Below are positions 1-8,058 of a stretch of DNA of 48,516 nucleotides, in pieces. Position 1 is the first letter of the stretch. Each line of letters begins with the position of its first letter. The DNA is from Acidobacteriota bacterium (GTDB lineage Bacteria > Acidobacteriota > Vicinamibacteria > Vicinamibacterales > 2-12-FULL-66-21). Location: contig QHWT01000053.1 of NCBI GenBank assembly GCA_003222675.1, positions 1-48,516 of the forward strand, written 5' to 3'. The notes under the pieces were generated by a model, which saw only the letters and a list, made by a program, of their open reading frames with translations, was not told where the DNA came from and searched no databases. The position numbers were made by a program, and so were the translations under genes.

Positions 1-11
1 ATTGTCAAGGA

Positions 12-590
12 GTGCCGCAGAAAGCCAAGAAACGGGCGAAAACCTCCGCAATCGGCGTCCGTGACCGCCTCCTCGACGCCGCCGATCGCCTGTTCTACCG
101 GGAGGGCGTGCGGGCCGTGGGTATCGACCGCGTGCTGGCGGAGGCCGACGCGGCGAAGGCGTCGCTCTATCAGCACTTCGGCTGCAAGGACCAGCTCGTG
201 GCGTCGTACCTCGAGCGCCGAACCGTGGACGCCCGCGCGAACATCGAAGCGTACCTCGCCGACACGCCGCCATCACAGCGCGCGCTCAAGTTTTTCGACT
301 GGGTCGTGGAGTGGGCGGAGTCGAAGGACTTCCGCGGTTGCCCGTTGCAGCATACGGTGAGCGAGCTCACCGATGCGGCGCACCCGGCGCGCGCCATTGC
401 TCACGGTCAGCGAGCGTGGTTCGCGGAGCGTTTCCGCGAGTGGACGACGGCGGCGGGAGTGAAGGACGCGAAAGCGACGGCTCGCGCTCTTATGGTGCTG
501 TTCGACGGCGCCGTTGCGGGGTCCGAGGTTGACGGGCCGCAGCGGGCGAAAGATGCTCGATGGATGGCCACGAAGTTGTTGGCCGGCTGA
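12..590 (+). CDS. TetR/AcrR family transcriptional regulator
   Basis: Cytoplasmic one-component repressor of about 192 residues, a normal TetR length. Residues 18-65 form the TetR DNA-binding domain, with the recognition-helix region KASLYQHFG at about residues 49-57. The C-terminal ligand domain contains FRGCPLQ and a conserved HPARA segment, as in TetR proteins beside oxidoreductases or efflux genes. The GTG start abuts an AAGGAG sequence with almost no spacing, and the frame is open to the window edge, so the true start may lie to the left. The ligand is unknown and no obvious target gene sits beside it; the next gene is a TA module. Confidence 0.85.
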   Translation: MPQKAKKRAKTSAIGVRDRLLDAADRLFYREGVRAVGIDRVLAEADAAKASLYQHFGCKDQLVASYLERRTVDARANIEAYLADTPPSQRALKFFDWVVEWAESKDFRGCPLQHTVSELTDAAHPARAIAHGQRAWFAERFREWTTAAGVKDAKATARALMVLFDGAVAGSEVDGPQRAKDARWMATKLLAG

Positions 591-674
591 ACGCGCTCCG
601 CTCCCTCACTTCTACAGAACGACGTTCGTTGAACTGCGTCAGGGTGTCGCGACGCTGCGTGGGCTTCGCGACCC

Positions 675-703
675 TTGACTTTTGTGCACAGTGTGCACAC
701 ACT
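675..703 (+). promoter_or_regulatory. Promoter with tandem TGTGCACA operator of TA module 1
   Basis: A TTGACT -35 box at 675-680 is followed by a 17-bp spacer and CACACT at 698-703. Two copies of the self-complementary octamer TGTGCACA (683-690 and 692-699), separated by one G, fill the spacer and touch the -10 box. The same block is present at 47482-47510 before the paralogous module, so it is conserved in a duplicated locus. A transcript from this promoter would begin about one base before the ATG at 711, giving a leaderless mRNA. TA autorepression through such a palindrome is typical; binding is inferred. Confidence 0.6.
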
Positions 704-710
704 TGAAGAC

Positions 711-1043
711 ATGAGCTCGGCATATGTGTCCGGCCGCGTGCCTGCGCGTTACGAGCGGTTGGTGACCAAACAGGCACGCGCCGCCCGGACCTCAAAGAGC
801 GATCTCGTCGCGCGATATGTCATTGAAAAGAGTCTCGAAACCGAGTTTCCTGGAATTTCCTTTCGCGATTCGCTTTCAGGCCGCGAAGCGTACCTGACCG
901 GCCGTCGCGTCGCCGTCTGGGAAGTCCTCGCGGTGCACCAGGAAACCCAATCGGTCGAGAAGACGGCGAGCCACTTCCGGTGGCCGCGCATACTCATCAA
1001 GCGAGCGCTGGCATACGCCAAGGCTTTTCCACGCAGCGCGTGA
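711..1043 (+). CDS. DUF433-like antitoxin with ribbon-helix-helix N-terminus, copy 1
   Basis: Antitoxin of a two-gene TA module. The N-terminal 35 residues resemble a ribbon-helix-helix DNA-binding domain (SGRVPARYERLV, then TSKSDLVARYVIEKSLE). The C-terminal part has the DUF433 pattern: a helical VWEVLAVH segment followed by WPRILIKRALAYAKAFP. I start at ATG 711, because an upstream in-frame start at 675 would lie inside the promoter. The gene ends in GTGA, shared with the toxin start at 1040. Compared with the paralogue at 47518, an 11-nt deletion near 1031 shifts the frame and replaces about 18 C-terminal residues with RSA, so toxin neutralisation could be altered. About 91% identical to that paralogue over the shared 105 residues by my count. 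Confidence 0.75.
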   Translation: MSSAYVSGRVPARYERLVTKQARAARTSKSDLVARYVIEKSLETEFPGISFRDSLSGREAYLTGRRVAVWEVLAVHQETQSVEKTASHFRWPRILIKRALAYAKAFPRSA

Positions 1044-1435
1044 CGAAGAGACCGGCACAGCCTCGGCTGCTCGCTGACGAAACTACGTCGCATCGATTCG
1101 TCTCGGCCTGCACGCGCTTGCTTCGGGACTTTCCCATTGTTCACATCGCACGGTGGCAAGACGGATCCTGGCTTGGCCTCGACGATGCGGCCCTGTTGAT
1201 GTCTTGCGCCGAAGCCGGTTTGGTGCTCGTCGCGTTCGACCGCGCAACGCTCCCGTGGCACGCGGGCCAGGTCCTGCGCGCGGGGGAAAGTCACGGCGGC
1301 CTCATCCTGTTCCGCCGCACGGTTCGGAGTACCAACTACGGCGACCAAGCGCGCCTGGTGACCGACTTCTGGTTCGGTGAAGGTCGCGGATGGGACTGGA
1401 CCAATCGAATCGTCTACCTGCCGAAGTCGCCGTGA
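1040..1435 (+). CDS. DUF5615-like (PIN/Mut7-C fold) toxin, copy 1
   Basis: Predicted 131-residue toxin with the DUF5615 layout: an N-terminal strand LLADE, a middle LGLDDAALL segment, and LVLVAFDRATLP, where the second acidic residue of a PIN-like site would sit. DUF5615 proteins are proposed RNases paired with DUF433 antitoxins. The GTG start at 1040 overlaps the antitoxin stop by four bases, which suggests translational coupling. Copy 2 reads DEN where this copy reads DET at residues 13-15. The Asn is common in the family, so this copy may be weakened. About 90% identical to copy 2 over 131 residues. Confidence 0.72.
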   Translation: MTKRPAQPRLLADETTSHRFVSACTRLLRDFPIVHIARWQDGSWLGLDDAALLMSCAEAGLVLVAFDRATLPWHAGQVLRAGESHGGLILFRRTVRSTNYGDQARLVTDFWFGEGRGWDWTNRIVYLPKSP

Positions 1436-1888
1436 CCCCTTGGATGTCGTTCGGGTGTCCGCGAAGCGTTTCAGCGCGATCCGCACAATCTGCTGGACGT
1501 AATCCTGACGGTGGAACAGATCGACATCGACGCGGCGGTCATCGGCAGCGCGAGCTGGCCAGGCCGACATGGGCTCAACCGCATGCTGCGGCCGCGCGTC
1601 CTCCCCGGTGAGCGGGCACGCGCATGGGCACGGCATCATGTTGAGGAAGTCGGAAGTCTCGAGAACTTCCTACCGGCGCTCTATGCGGATCAGAAGATAG
1701 GACGGGCCCAACCCGGTTCGCTTGTCCCACGAACGCGGGCGCGGGGAGACGCGGCGAATCAGATCGCGGACTCGCGACTCGAGCGCGTCTCCGTCAGACA
1801 TGCCAGATCCGGGATTGGTCCGAGGTGATGCAGCTCACACGGAGCGGTAATCGATGGGCGGCCGCCCGCGCGATCGGCCTGCATTCTT
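1436..1888. other. Gene-poor stretch with an unassigned coding remnant
   Basis: There is no convincing complete gene. On the plus strand at about 1511-1690 an open frame has protein-like composition, including ARHHVEEVGSLENFLPALYA, which looks like the C-terminal part of an enzyme I cannot name with confidence; it then runs into low-quality sequence. On the minus strand a 43-codon frame from ATG 1801 (MSDGDALESRV...) is also open. Either could be a decayed gene end between the TA module and the VOC gene. Confidence 0.3.
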
Positions 1889-2311
1889 CTAGGCCGTCGA
1901 CCGTGCGGACGCACCGACCGTCTGCCGCGTGGTGGCGTTCGGCGGCGTGACAAGGCTGAAGATATTGCCGTCCGGGTCCTTGAACCAAGCGGTCTTCATC
2001 GTGCCGGCCACATGAAGGTCGCCCTGCCGGGTCATGTTCGGCAAATCATAATGCTCGAAGCTAACTCCGCGACCCTTCAGCGTCTTCACGATATCTTCGA
2101 CCTCGTCGGTCACCCAGGTCACCGCAGTTGCTTTGTTCGTACCGGCGTGTTGCGAACGGTAGACGAAAAGCGTGGACGTTCCGCTCTTGAAGGCGAGCAC
2201 TTCCTCGTTCTCCATGACCTTCGTCAGCCCGAGCGTCTGCTCGTAGAACTTTCTCGCGCTGTCGAGATTCTTGACCGCAACCGTCGCAACAGCATCCCTA
2301 TCCCTGAGCAT
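1889..2311 (-). CDS. VOC family (glyoxalase/bleomycin-resistance fold) protein
   Basis: A 140-residue cytoplasmic protein of the vicinal-oxygen-chelate fold. It starts with a strand VATVAVKNL and the helix SARKFYEQTLGL, then ends with the family signature WFKDPDGNIFSLV. Start chosen at ATG 2311 because an AAGGAGAG ribosome-binding site lies just upstream; a longer frame to 2374 is open but adds composition unlike the fold. It is divergent from the PadR gene at 2548. Members range from glyoxalases and dioxygenases to resistance proteins, so substrate cannot be given. Confidence 0.88.
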   Translation of the reverse strand: MLRDRDAVATVAVKNLDSARKFYEQTLGLTKVMENEEVLAFKSGTSTLFVYRSQHAGTNKATAVTWVTDEVEDIVKTLKGRGVSFEHYDLPNMTRQGDLHVAGTMKTAWFKDPDGNIFSLVTPPNATTRQTVGASARSTA

Positions 2312-2547
2312 CGTAGTCTCTCCTTGGTTGAGCGCTCTCGCGAGATTCGCCCTGGCGACCGGGCGGCGCGGCAACGCATTGTCAGGATCGAAGCAAGCAG
2401 CGATCCGAGAAGTCCTTCAACCGGCCGAGCTCGAGCGAGCTCGACACGTGAGCGTCTCTGCGAACTTCCTCGCCATGCGACAAGCCTGAAACATCGACCG
2501 TCAGACCAGTTGACTGCCAACAGCTGTGAGGTGTAGCCTCCCAACAC

Positions 2548-2895
2548 ATGACGCCCGACAAGAGTGACGTTCTCTACGGCACCCTCGGCTTGATGGTCAT
2601 CAAGACCTTGGATGCCCTGGGCCCGCTGCACGGGTATCGGATCGCGCGACGAATCGAACAGATCAGCGGGAATCAGCTTGCACTCAACCAGGGCACTCTG
2701 TATCCGGCGCTGCTCAAGCTGGAGCAGATGGGGTGGATTTCGTCCAAATGGGGCACCTCCGAGAGCGGCCGTCGCGTGAGGATCTACGCCCTGACACGCG
2801 CCGGGCGCAAGCAGCTCCACAACGAAGAAGCGCAGTGGCAGCGTGCGGCGAGTATCGTTGAACGCTTCCTGAAGATCTCTGAGAACCTCTCATGA
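2548..2895 (+). CDS. PadR family transcriptional regulator
   Basis: A 115-residue winged-helix PadR protein. Residues 8-75 carry the family hallmarks LYGTLGLMVIKTL, GYRIARRIEQ, QGTLYPALLKLEQMGWI and a wing ending RRVRIYALT. The stop overlaps the start of the downstream permease in ATGA (2892-2895), so the two are translationally coupled. In Acidobacteriota such PadR proteins are routinely joined to orphan MacB/FtsX permeases and probably repress the pair. A TTGACT at about 2508 could be its -35 box, without a convincing -10. Confidence 0.92.
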   Translation: MTPDKSDVLYGTLGLMVIKTLDALGPLHGYRIARRIEQISGNQLALNQGTLYPALLKLEQMGWISSKWGTSESGRRVRIYALTRAGRKQLHNEEAQWQRAASIVERFLKISENLS

Positions 2896-5525
2896 CACGC
2901 CTGCGCATTTTTTTGTTCCGGCTGTCGGCCCTCGTTCGTTCTCGGCAGATGGATCGCCAGATCGACGACGAGATCAGTAGCCATCTGGCCGAAGCGACAG
3001 AGGAGTACGTCCAGCAGGGCCTTTCCCCGGAGGAGGCGCGCTGGGCCGCCCAGCGTAGTTTCGGTGGCGTCACGCAGACCAAGGAGGTGTATCGGCACGT
3101 CCGGTCATTCATGTGGCTGGAGGAATTGTCGCGTGACGTGCGGTATGCGCTTCGCACGCTCCGCAAGAGTCCGGCTTTTACGACGACTGCGGCAGCCACA
3201 CTGGCGCTGGCGATTGCCACCAACACCGCCATGTTCAGCGTCCTGAATGCCGTTCTGCTCCGACCCCTCCCGTATCGGGCCCCGGAGCAGTTGGCGATGT
3301 TGTGGACCGAGGATCCGACGCAGAACCTTCGCGAGGGACGATCGTCGCTGTGGGATGTCGAGCAGTGGCGCGGCCAAAGTCAGACCTTCGCGGACATGGC
3401 CACCTTTGACACCGTGTCCACGGTTCTGACCGGCGATGACGGAGTGGAGCAGATCATCGGCGTGAGTATCTCCCCCAACCTGTTTCCACTCCTCGGTGTG
3501 CAACCGTTCCTGGGGCGCAGCTTTTCGACCCAAGACGCCGAGCAGCGGCAACGAGTGGTCATGATCAGTCATCGCTTCTGGCAAGCGCGACTGGGAGGTT
3601 CGTCCGATGCGCTCGGCGCGACGCTCGTGATCAATGGCTTTCCTTCCCAGATCATCGGGATTCTCCCTGCCGATTTCCAAGTCGCGAGAGTCGAGGCAGA
3701 CGTATGGGAGCCCCACACGACCCACCGCAGCGTGCGCGGCGGACAGACGTGGTTCGTCGTCGGGAGACTGCGCCCTAGCGTGACGTTCGACCAGGCGCAG
3801 GCGGAGATGAGCGCCGTCGCCCGCCGCGTCAACGATCAATTACCGGCGGTCGAACGGAACCAGGGCATCACGGTCGTCCCCTTGAGTCTCTACGTGGTCG
3901 GACCGCAATCGCGACTGGCACTGTGGATGCTCGGCGGCGCCGTGTTCTGCGTCTTCCTCATTGCCGCGGCCAACGTCACGAGTCTCTCGCTGGCGCGCAG
4001 CACCGGTCGCGCGCGCGAGATGGCCGTTCGCGCGGCGCTTGGAGCGAACGCCGGACGGATCGTACGGCAGCTGCTCACGGAAAGCGTCCTGCTCGCCGCC
4101 ATCGCGGGAGTGATGGGCACACTGCTCGCGTTTGGTGGCATTCGGCTCATCCGTGCCTTCGGCCCTGGCAACTTGCCGCGTCTGAATGAAGTGAGCCTCG
4201 ATCTCCGCGTGCTCGGCTGGGCCCTGGCCATGTCTCTTCTGGCGGGAATCCTGGTGGGGCTGGCGCCAGCGATGACGACCATGCGCCGCGACCTGCGTCC
4301 GACCGGCGAGGAGGGTGGCAGAAGTGTCTCGGGCGGAACGTCGAGCCGTCGAATCCGCCGCGCCCTCGTGGTGGCGGAGTTTGCGCTGGCGATCGTTCTG
4401 CTCGTCGGCGCCGGTCTGCTCGTCCGCAGTTGGTGGTATGTGAACGACATCGATCCGGGATTCGTGCCCGAGCGGGTCCTTGTGATGGAAATCTCCACCC
4501 CGACCACCTTCAGCGATCCCGCGCAACGCACCGACCTGTATCACCGCGTCCTCGAACAGATTCAGGCGGTCCCGGGCGTGGAGAGCGCCGGCATCATCGA
4601 CGATCTGTTCACGTCGAACCCCAGGGAACACGTCCTCACCGTCGAACGAGTCGACGGAACGGTTTCCGAGCGCCTGCGGTTGACAAGAGACGAGGTCAGC
4701 GCGGATTTCTTCAGAACCCTCGGAACGCCATTGCTCCGCGGCCGTTTCTTTTCGATCGGGGATCAACCCGAGGCTCCGCGGGTCGCGATCATCAACGATG
4801 CGATGGCTCGGCGCTCGTGGCCGGGCCACGATCCCGTGGGCAGAAGGTTCCAGTTTGGCCAGCGGGACTCCCACAGCCCGTGGTACACCGTGGTGGGCGT
4901 GGTCGGCAACATGCGGCGCCAGGGGCTGGAGCGCGAAGCGCTCCCGCAGATCTTCGTGTCGCTCGCGCAGAATCCTCCCTCCCGGAGTGTGGGTTTTTTC
5001 ATACGAACCTCGTCGGACGACCCGCTGGCGATGGCCGGGGCTCTTCGAGCGGCCGTGCGTCGGGTGGAGAAAAATGCGCCGATCTTTGGGGTTGCGCCTC
5101 TGGAGCAGCAGCTCGGAACCTACCTCACGCAGCGTCGCTTCCAGACCTCGCTCTTGACCGGCTTCTCAGTCGTGGCGCTACTAATGGCCGCTGTCGGGAT
5201 CTACGGGCTCATCCAGTACTCCGTCGCGACGCGCACACAGGAAATCGGCTTGCGCATGGCCATCGGCGCACAGCGAGGCGACATCTTCCGGATGATGATC
5301 GGTGAGGGGCTGACGCTAAGCCTGATCGGTGTCGCGCTCGGGCTCGTGGGAGCCTCGTGGCTCGGGCGCGCGGGCTCGAGTCTCCTGTTTGGCGTGACGG
5401 CGAGCGATCCGTTGACGTTCACGACCGTCTCGCTGGTGCTGATGGCCGTTGCCATTGCGGCCTGCTATTTTCCAGCGCGACGTGCAATGACAGTCGACCC
5501 GACAGTGGCGTTGCGTGTGACGTGA
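2892..5525 (+). CDS. Large MacB/FtsX-type permease (acidobacterial orphan permease family)
   Basis: An 877-residue inner-membrane protein with duplicated MacB periplasmic-core plus FtsX modules. After a cytoplasmic N-terminus of about 90 residues (MDRQIDDEISSHLAEA) comes a first membrane segment around FTTTAAATLALAIA and the motif LLRPLPY. A middle FtsX block (LAIVLLVGAGLLVRS region preceded by REMAVRAALGA) follows, then a second periplasmic domain with the RRSWPGHDPVG motif. The C-terminal FtsX block has VGIYGLIQYSV, EIGLRMAIGA and ends YFPARRAMTVDPTVALR. Family members lack their own ATPase gene, as here. Transported substrate is unknown. It is 50-60 residues longer than a simple MacB-like permease because of the duplication. 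Confidence 0.93.
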   Translation: MTRLRIFLFRLSALVRSRQMDRQIDDEISSHLAEATEEYVQQGLSPEEARWAAQRSFGGVTQTKEVYRHVRSFMWLEELSRDVRYALRTLRKSPAFTTTAAATLALAIATNTAMFSVLNAVLLRPLPYRAPEQLAMLWTEDPTQNLREGRSSLWDVEQWRGQSQTFADMATFDTVSTVLTGDDGVEQIIGVSISPNLFPLLGVQPFLGRSFSTQDAEQRQRVVMISHRFWQARLGGSSDALGATLVINGFPSQIIGILPADFQVARVEADVWEPHTTHRSVRGGQTWFVVGRLRPSVTFDQAQAEMSAVARRVNDQLPAVERNQGITVVPLSLYVVGPQSRLALWMLGGAVFCVFLIAAANVTSLSLARSTGRAREMAVRAALGANAGRIVRQLLTESVLLAAIAGVMGTLLAFGGIRLIRAFGPGNLPRLNEVSLDLRVLGWALAMSLLAGILVGLAPAMTTMRRDLRPTGEEGGRSVSGGTSSRRIRRALVVAEFALAIVLLVGAGLLVRSWWYVNDIDPGFVPERVLVMEISTPTTFSDPAQRTDLYHRVLEQIQAVPGVESAGIIDDLFTSNPREHVLTVERVDGTVSERLRLTRDEVSADFFRTLGTPLLRGRFFSIGDQPEAPRVAIINDAMARRSWPGHDPVGRRFQFGQRDSHSPWYTVVGVVGNMRRQGLEREALPQIFVSLAQNPPSRSVGFFIRTSSDDPLAMAGALRAAVRRVEKNAPIFGVAPLEQQLGTYLTQRRFQTSLLTGFSVVALLMAAVGIYGLIQYSVATRTQEIGLRMAIGAQRGDIFRMMIGEGLTLSLIGVALGLVGASWLGRAGSSLLFGVTASDPLTFTTVSLVLMAVAIAACYFPARRAMTVDPTVALRVT

Positions 5526-5736
5526 TCATGTAACGTGCGCCGCCCGATGACCGTGGCGCCAACGGTCGCGTCCATTTCTCGGCGCACGCCGATGTCGATC
5601 TGGGCGTCGGCCCCATTCCCGGCCATCCATGCGTGTAGGCGTTCGCCGCGTCCCCCATCGGCTCTGCCTCTCGGACATTCGGACCGGCGATGAGCCCATC
5701 CAGCGACATCGACACGTCCAGTACGACCCTGCTCAT
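5526..5736 (-). pseudogene. RibD-C / dihydrofolate-reductase-family protein, 5' fragment
   Basis: From ATG 5736, behind a strong GGAGGAGG ribosome-binding site, the frame reads MSRVVLDVSMSLDGLIAGPN, the standard N-terminus of the RibD C-terminal/DHFR-like family. The typical GATVIGRRTLHD strand appears later but in another frame, so there is a frameshift at about 5600-5625. The sequence stops at the end of the upstream permease gene, leaving only about 65 of the usual 180-200 residues. The intact ribosome-binding site and start suggest recent loss. It faces the permease tail to tail. Confidence 0.72.
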
Positions 5737-5807
5737 CACAACCTCCTCCGCACTGGTTGACAACGCGGTCGAGCGCGAATTTTTCGCCCTCACAGGCAGG
5801 AAACCCC

Positions 5808-6196
5808 GTGCGGCGACACCCGCATCCGACTCTCACGCGCCGCGAAGCGCAGATCATGGAGATCCTCCACCGCCGCCGCGCGACGGTCGAGGAGGTCCGC
5901 GCCGAGCTGCCGGACGCGCCGAGCCCGTCCAGCGTGCGGAAGCTGCTCGACATCATGATCGACCGCCGCCTGCTCGGCCGCGAATACGACGGGCCGCGCT
6001 TCGTGTACTACCCGGCCGCAACGCTCGAGAATGCGAGCCGCTCCGCGCTAAAGCAGCTGTGCGCACGTTTTTCGACGACTCCCCTGGATCGGCGGCGGCG
6101 GCCCTGCTCGACATGGCCGGGACGCCGCTCTCGGACGAGGAATACAGGCGGCTGAGCGCGCTCCTGAAGCGCCGCCGCGACGGAGGCCAGCGATGA
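5808..6196 (+). pseudogene. BlaI/MecI/CopY-type repressor, frameshifted
   Basis: Residues from GTG 5808 give the BlaI winged-helix domain: LTRREAQIMEILHRR, ATVEEVRAELP, SSVRKLLDIMIDRRLLGRE. Near 6058-6060 one base appears missing: the frame changes and the C-terminal dimerisation tail (VRTFFDDSPGSAAAALLD, then LSDEEYRRLSALL) continues in another frame to the TGA at 6194-6196. That stop overlaps the ATG of the BlaR1-like gene in ATGA, the classic blaI-blaR1 coupling. With the shift the repressor would lose its dimerisation helix. A sequencing error is possible, but the partner gene carries independent lesions. Confidence 0.75.
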
Positions 6197-7083
6197 CCGC
6201 GTTTGCAATCGAATCGTCGTCCGAGCGTCGGCGCTGCTGGCGGCAGCCGCATTGATCGATCTGTTCCTGCGCCGCCGCACGTCGGCCGCGGCGCACCACC
6301 TGTTGTGGACGCTGGCCGTCGTCGCACTGCTCGCGCTGCCGATCGCATCTTCCGGGCTGCCCGCCTGGCTCGTACGGATTCCGGTCGCGCGTGAAACCAG
6401 TCCCGTCCAACTCCACACCGGCGCCGCCCCCCCCCAACGCGGTGGCCACGCACGGCGTGGCTCCGCGTGCGGTGCCGGTGCCGGGCACCGCTGCGCCGGT
6501 TCGATCGTTCGCGCCCGTGGGAATACCGCGCCCCACGCTGTCCGCGGTCAGCGCCGCGCTGGCCGTCGTCTACGCGGCCGGCGTGCTCCTGCTGCTCGCG
6601 CGTCTTGCGGTCGAGCGGTTCGCGCTTCGCCGGTTCACGCGTGCGTCGCGTCAGGTGACCGATCCCGCGTGGCGCCGTCTGCTCGACGATGCGTCGGATT
6701 CCATTGCGGGTAACGGACGCGTTATACGGCTGCTACAGAGCGACCGGGACGTGATGCCGCTGACGTTCGGCACGCTCGCGCCGGTCGTCGTGCTTCCTGC
6801 GTCGGCCGATGAGTGGACGGAGGATCGGCGGCGCGCGGTGCTGCTCCACGAACTGGCGCACACTGTGCGCGCCGACTGCCTGATCCAGCGGCTCACCGCG
6901 TGTGCGTGCGCGCTCTACTGGCCGCATCCCGGCGTGTGGTACGCGGCGCGCCATCTCCGCGCGGAGCGCGAGCTGGCATGCGACGACCGCGTCATCGCGG
7001 CGGGCGCCCGCGCACGCGACTACGCCGGCCATCTGCTCGAGATCGCGCCCGCGTTCCGTGCCGCCCCGGCGCCGGCGAGCTGA
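6193..7083 (+). pseudogene. BlaR1/MecR1-like M56 peptidase, broken
   Basis: The M56 membrane peptidase senses a signal and relieves BlaI-type repression. From ATG 6193 the frame ends within 17 codons. A second frame resumes with a membrane segment (HHLLWTLAVVALLALPIA), and a third begins at a run of nine C at 6427-6435. The third frame holds a helix VYAAGVLLLLARLAVERF, the zinc motif LLHELAHTVRADCLIQR and ERELACDDRV, then stops at 7083 without the usual C-terminal region. At least two frameshifts plus truncation make it non-functional. Sensor and repressor have decayed together. Confidence 0.78.
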
Positions 7084-7361
7084 AAGACAATCTGATTCGG
7101 TACATCCGCCGAATCGAAGCCCGGGAGCGCCTCGCCCATCAGCGCGTAGGCTCGGGCGTGATCAGCCTCAGTCAGAACAGCCGCCAGAGGCCGGCGAGAG
7201 GGCGTTGTCGACGCGAAACCTCACTCGTCGGCGGCGGGCTGAAGCGCCCGTTCCCGAACCGCTTCAGCGGTTGCAGTCGAACGATGGCGATCGGACGCGT
7301 GCGCCGACGAGACGAGCGAGGCGATTACCCCGGTGTTACCCCACACCGCGTCTGAAGGAAG
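7084..7361. other. Unassigned spacer with a doubled TTACCCC motif
   Basis: No gene recognised. The minus strand has a short protein-like stretch (ADHARAYALMGEALPGFDSA) near 7090-7150 that does not extend. At 7324-7342 the motif ATTACCCCGGTGTTACCCC closely resembles motifs in the two 167-bp repeats at 38802-38820 and 48369-48387, so this may be a third, more decayed integration remnant. Confidence 0.3.
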
Positions 7362-7837
7362 TTGCGGGTCTACGCGCACGGGCTCGTCTACATCGCGACG
7401 GGCTTCAACCAACCATCGCTCCTCGCCGTCCGCGCCGACGGAACCGGGAACGTCACGAAGACGCACGTCGCGTGGACGCTCCGGCGCGGAGCGCCGCTGA
7501 CACCGTCACCGCTCGCCGTTGGCGACGACCTCTACATCGTCAACGATGGCGGGATCGCGTCGTGCCTCGATGCGAAAACTGGTGAGGTGCGCTGGCAGGA
7601 AAGGCTCGGCGGCCATTTCTCCGCATCACCGGTATACGGGGATGGCCGGATCTACTTTCTCAGCGAAGACGGGATGACAATCGTCGTCGCGCCGGGAGCT
7701 GCTTTTCGGCTTTTCGGGCGCTCGCCCGCAATCAGCTCGACGGCGTGACGCTCGCCTCGATCGCGATCGCCGATCGATCGCTCTTCATCCGCACGGCCAC
7801 TCATCTTTATCGCGTCGGCCCGCCTTCGCCCGCTTGA
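7362..7837 (+). pseudogene. PQQ-like beta-propeller protein, C-terminal fragment
   Basis: The frame contains tandem propeller blades of the BamB/PQQ-repeat type: VAWTLRRGAPLTPSPLAVGDDLYIVND, then CLDAKTGEVRWQERLGG and SASPVYGDGRIYFLSEDG. After about 7700 the frame breaks: the intended end (NQLDGVTLASIAIADRSLFI, then THLYRV) lies in another frame and reaches a stop at 7835-7837. The N-terminal blades and signal peptide are absent. Such proteins are usually secreted or periplasmic. This is the tail of a gene whose head was lost. Confidence 0.72.
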
Positions 7838-7893
7838 TCGCCAGCGGGCGTGGCGCGGCAGGCGCGGCGTAAACCGACGCCTTCTTACACCCT

Positions 7894-7933
7894 GGTGTCA
7901 GCTGGAATGACACGCACGAACATCTCGTGCGTG
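7894..7933. promoter_or_regulatory. Inverted repeats upstream of the Ig-repeat gene
   Basis: Two nearby inverted repeats: GTGTCA/TGACAC around a 7-nt spacer at about 7894-7912, and CACGCACGA (7911-7919) facing TCGTGCGTG (7925-7933) across five bases. The second forms a 9-bp hairpin. They sit 125-165 bp before the start at 8059. They could be operator sites or the terminator of the preceding decayed gene; there is no T tract. Confidence 0.35.
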
Positions 7934-8058
7934 CGAAAACGTCTGCGGACACTCGACATGTCGCACGTTTTGGCCAGTGACGGCGTGGCAGATCGCTTGC
8001 GCCCCCGCGCGCGTGCATCGCTGAATCGATTTCATCCCCGCGAAGACTGGACAAAATC

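Noticed and set aside
6427-6435. C9 tract as a phase-variation switch in the BlaR1-like gene
   Set aside because: The same gene has another frameshift and a truncated end, so changing the tract length could not restore a protein.
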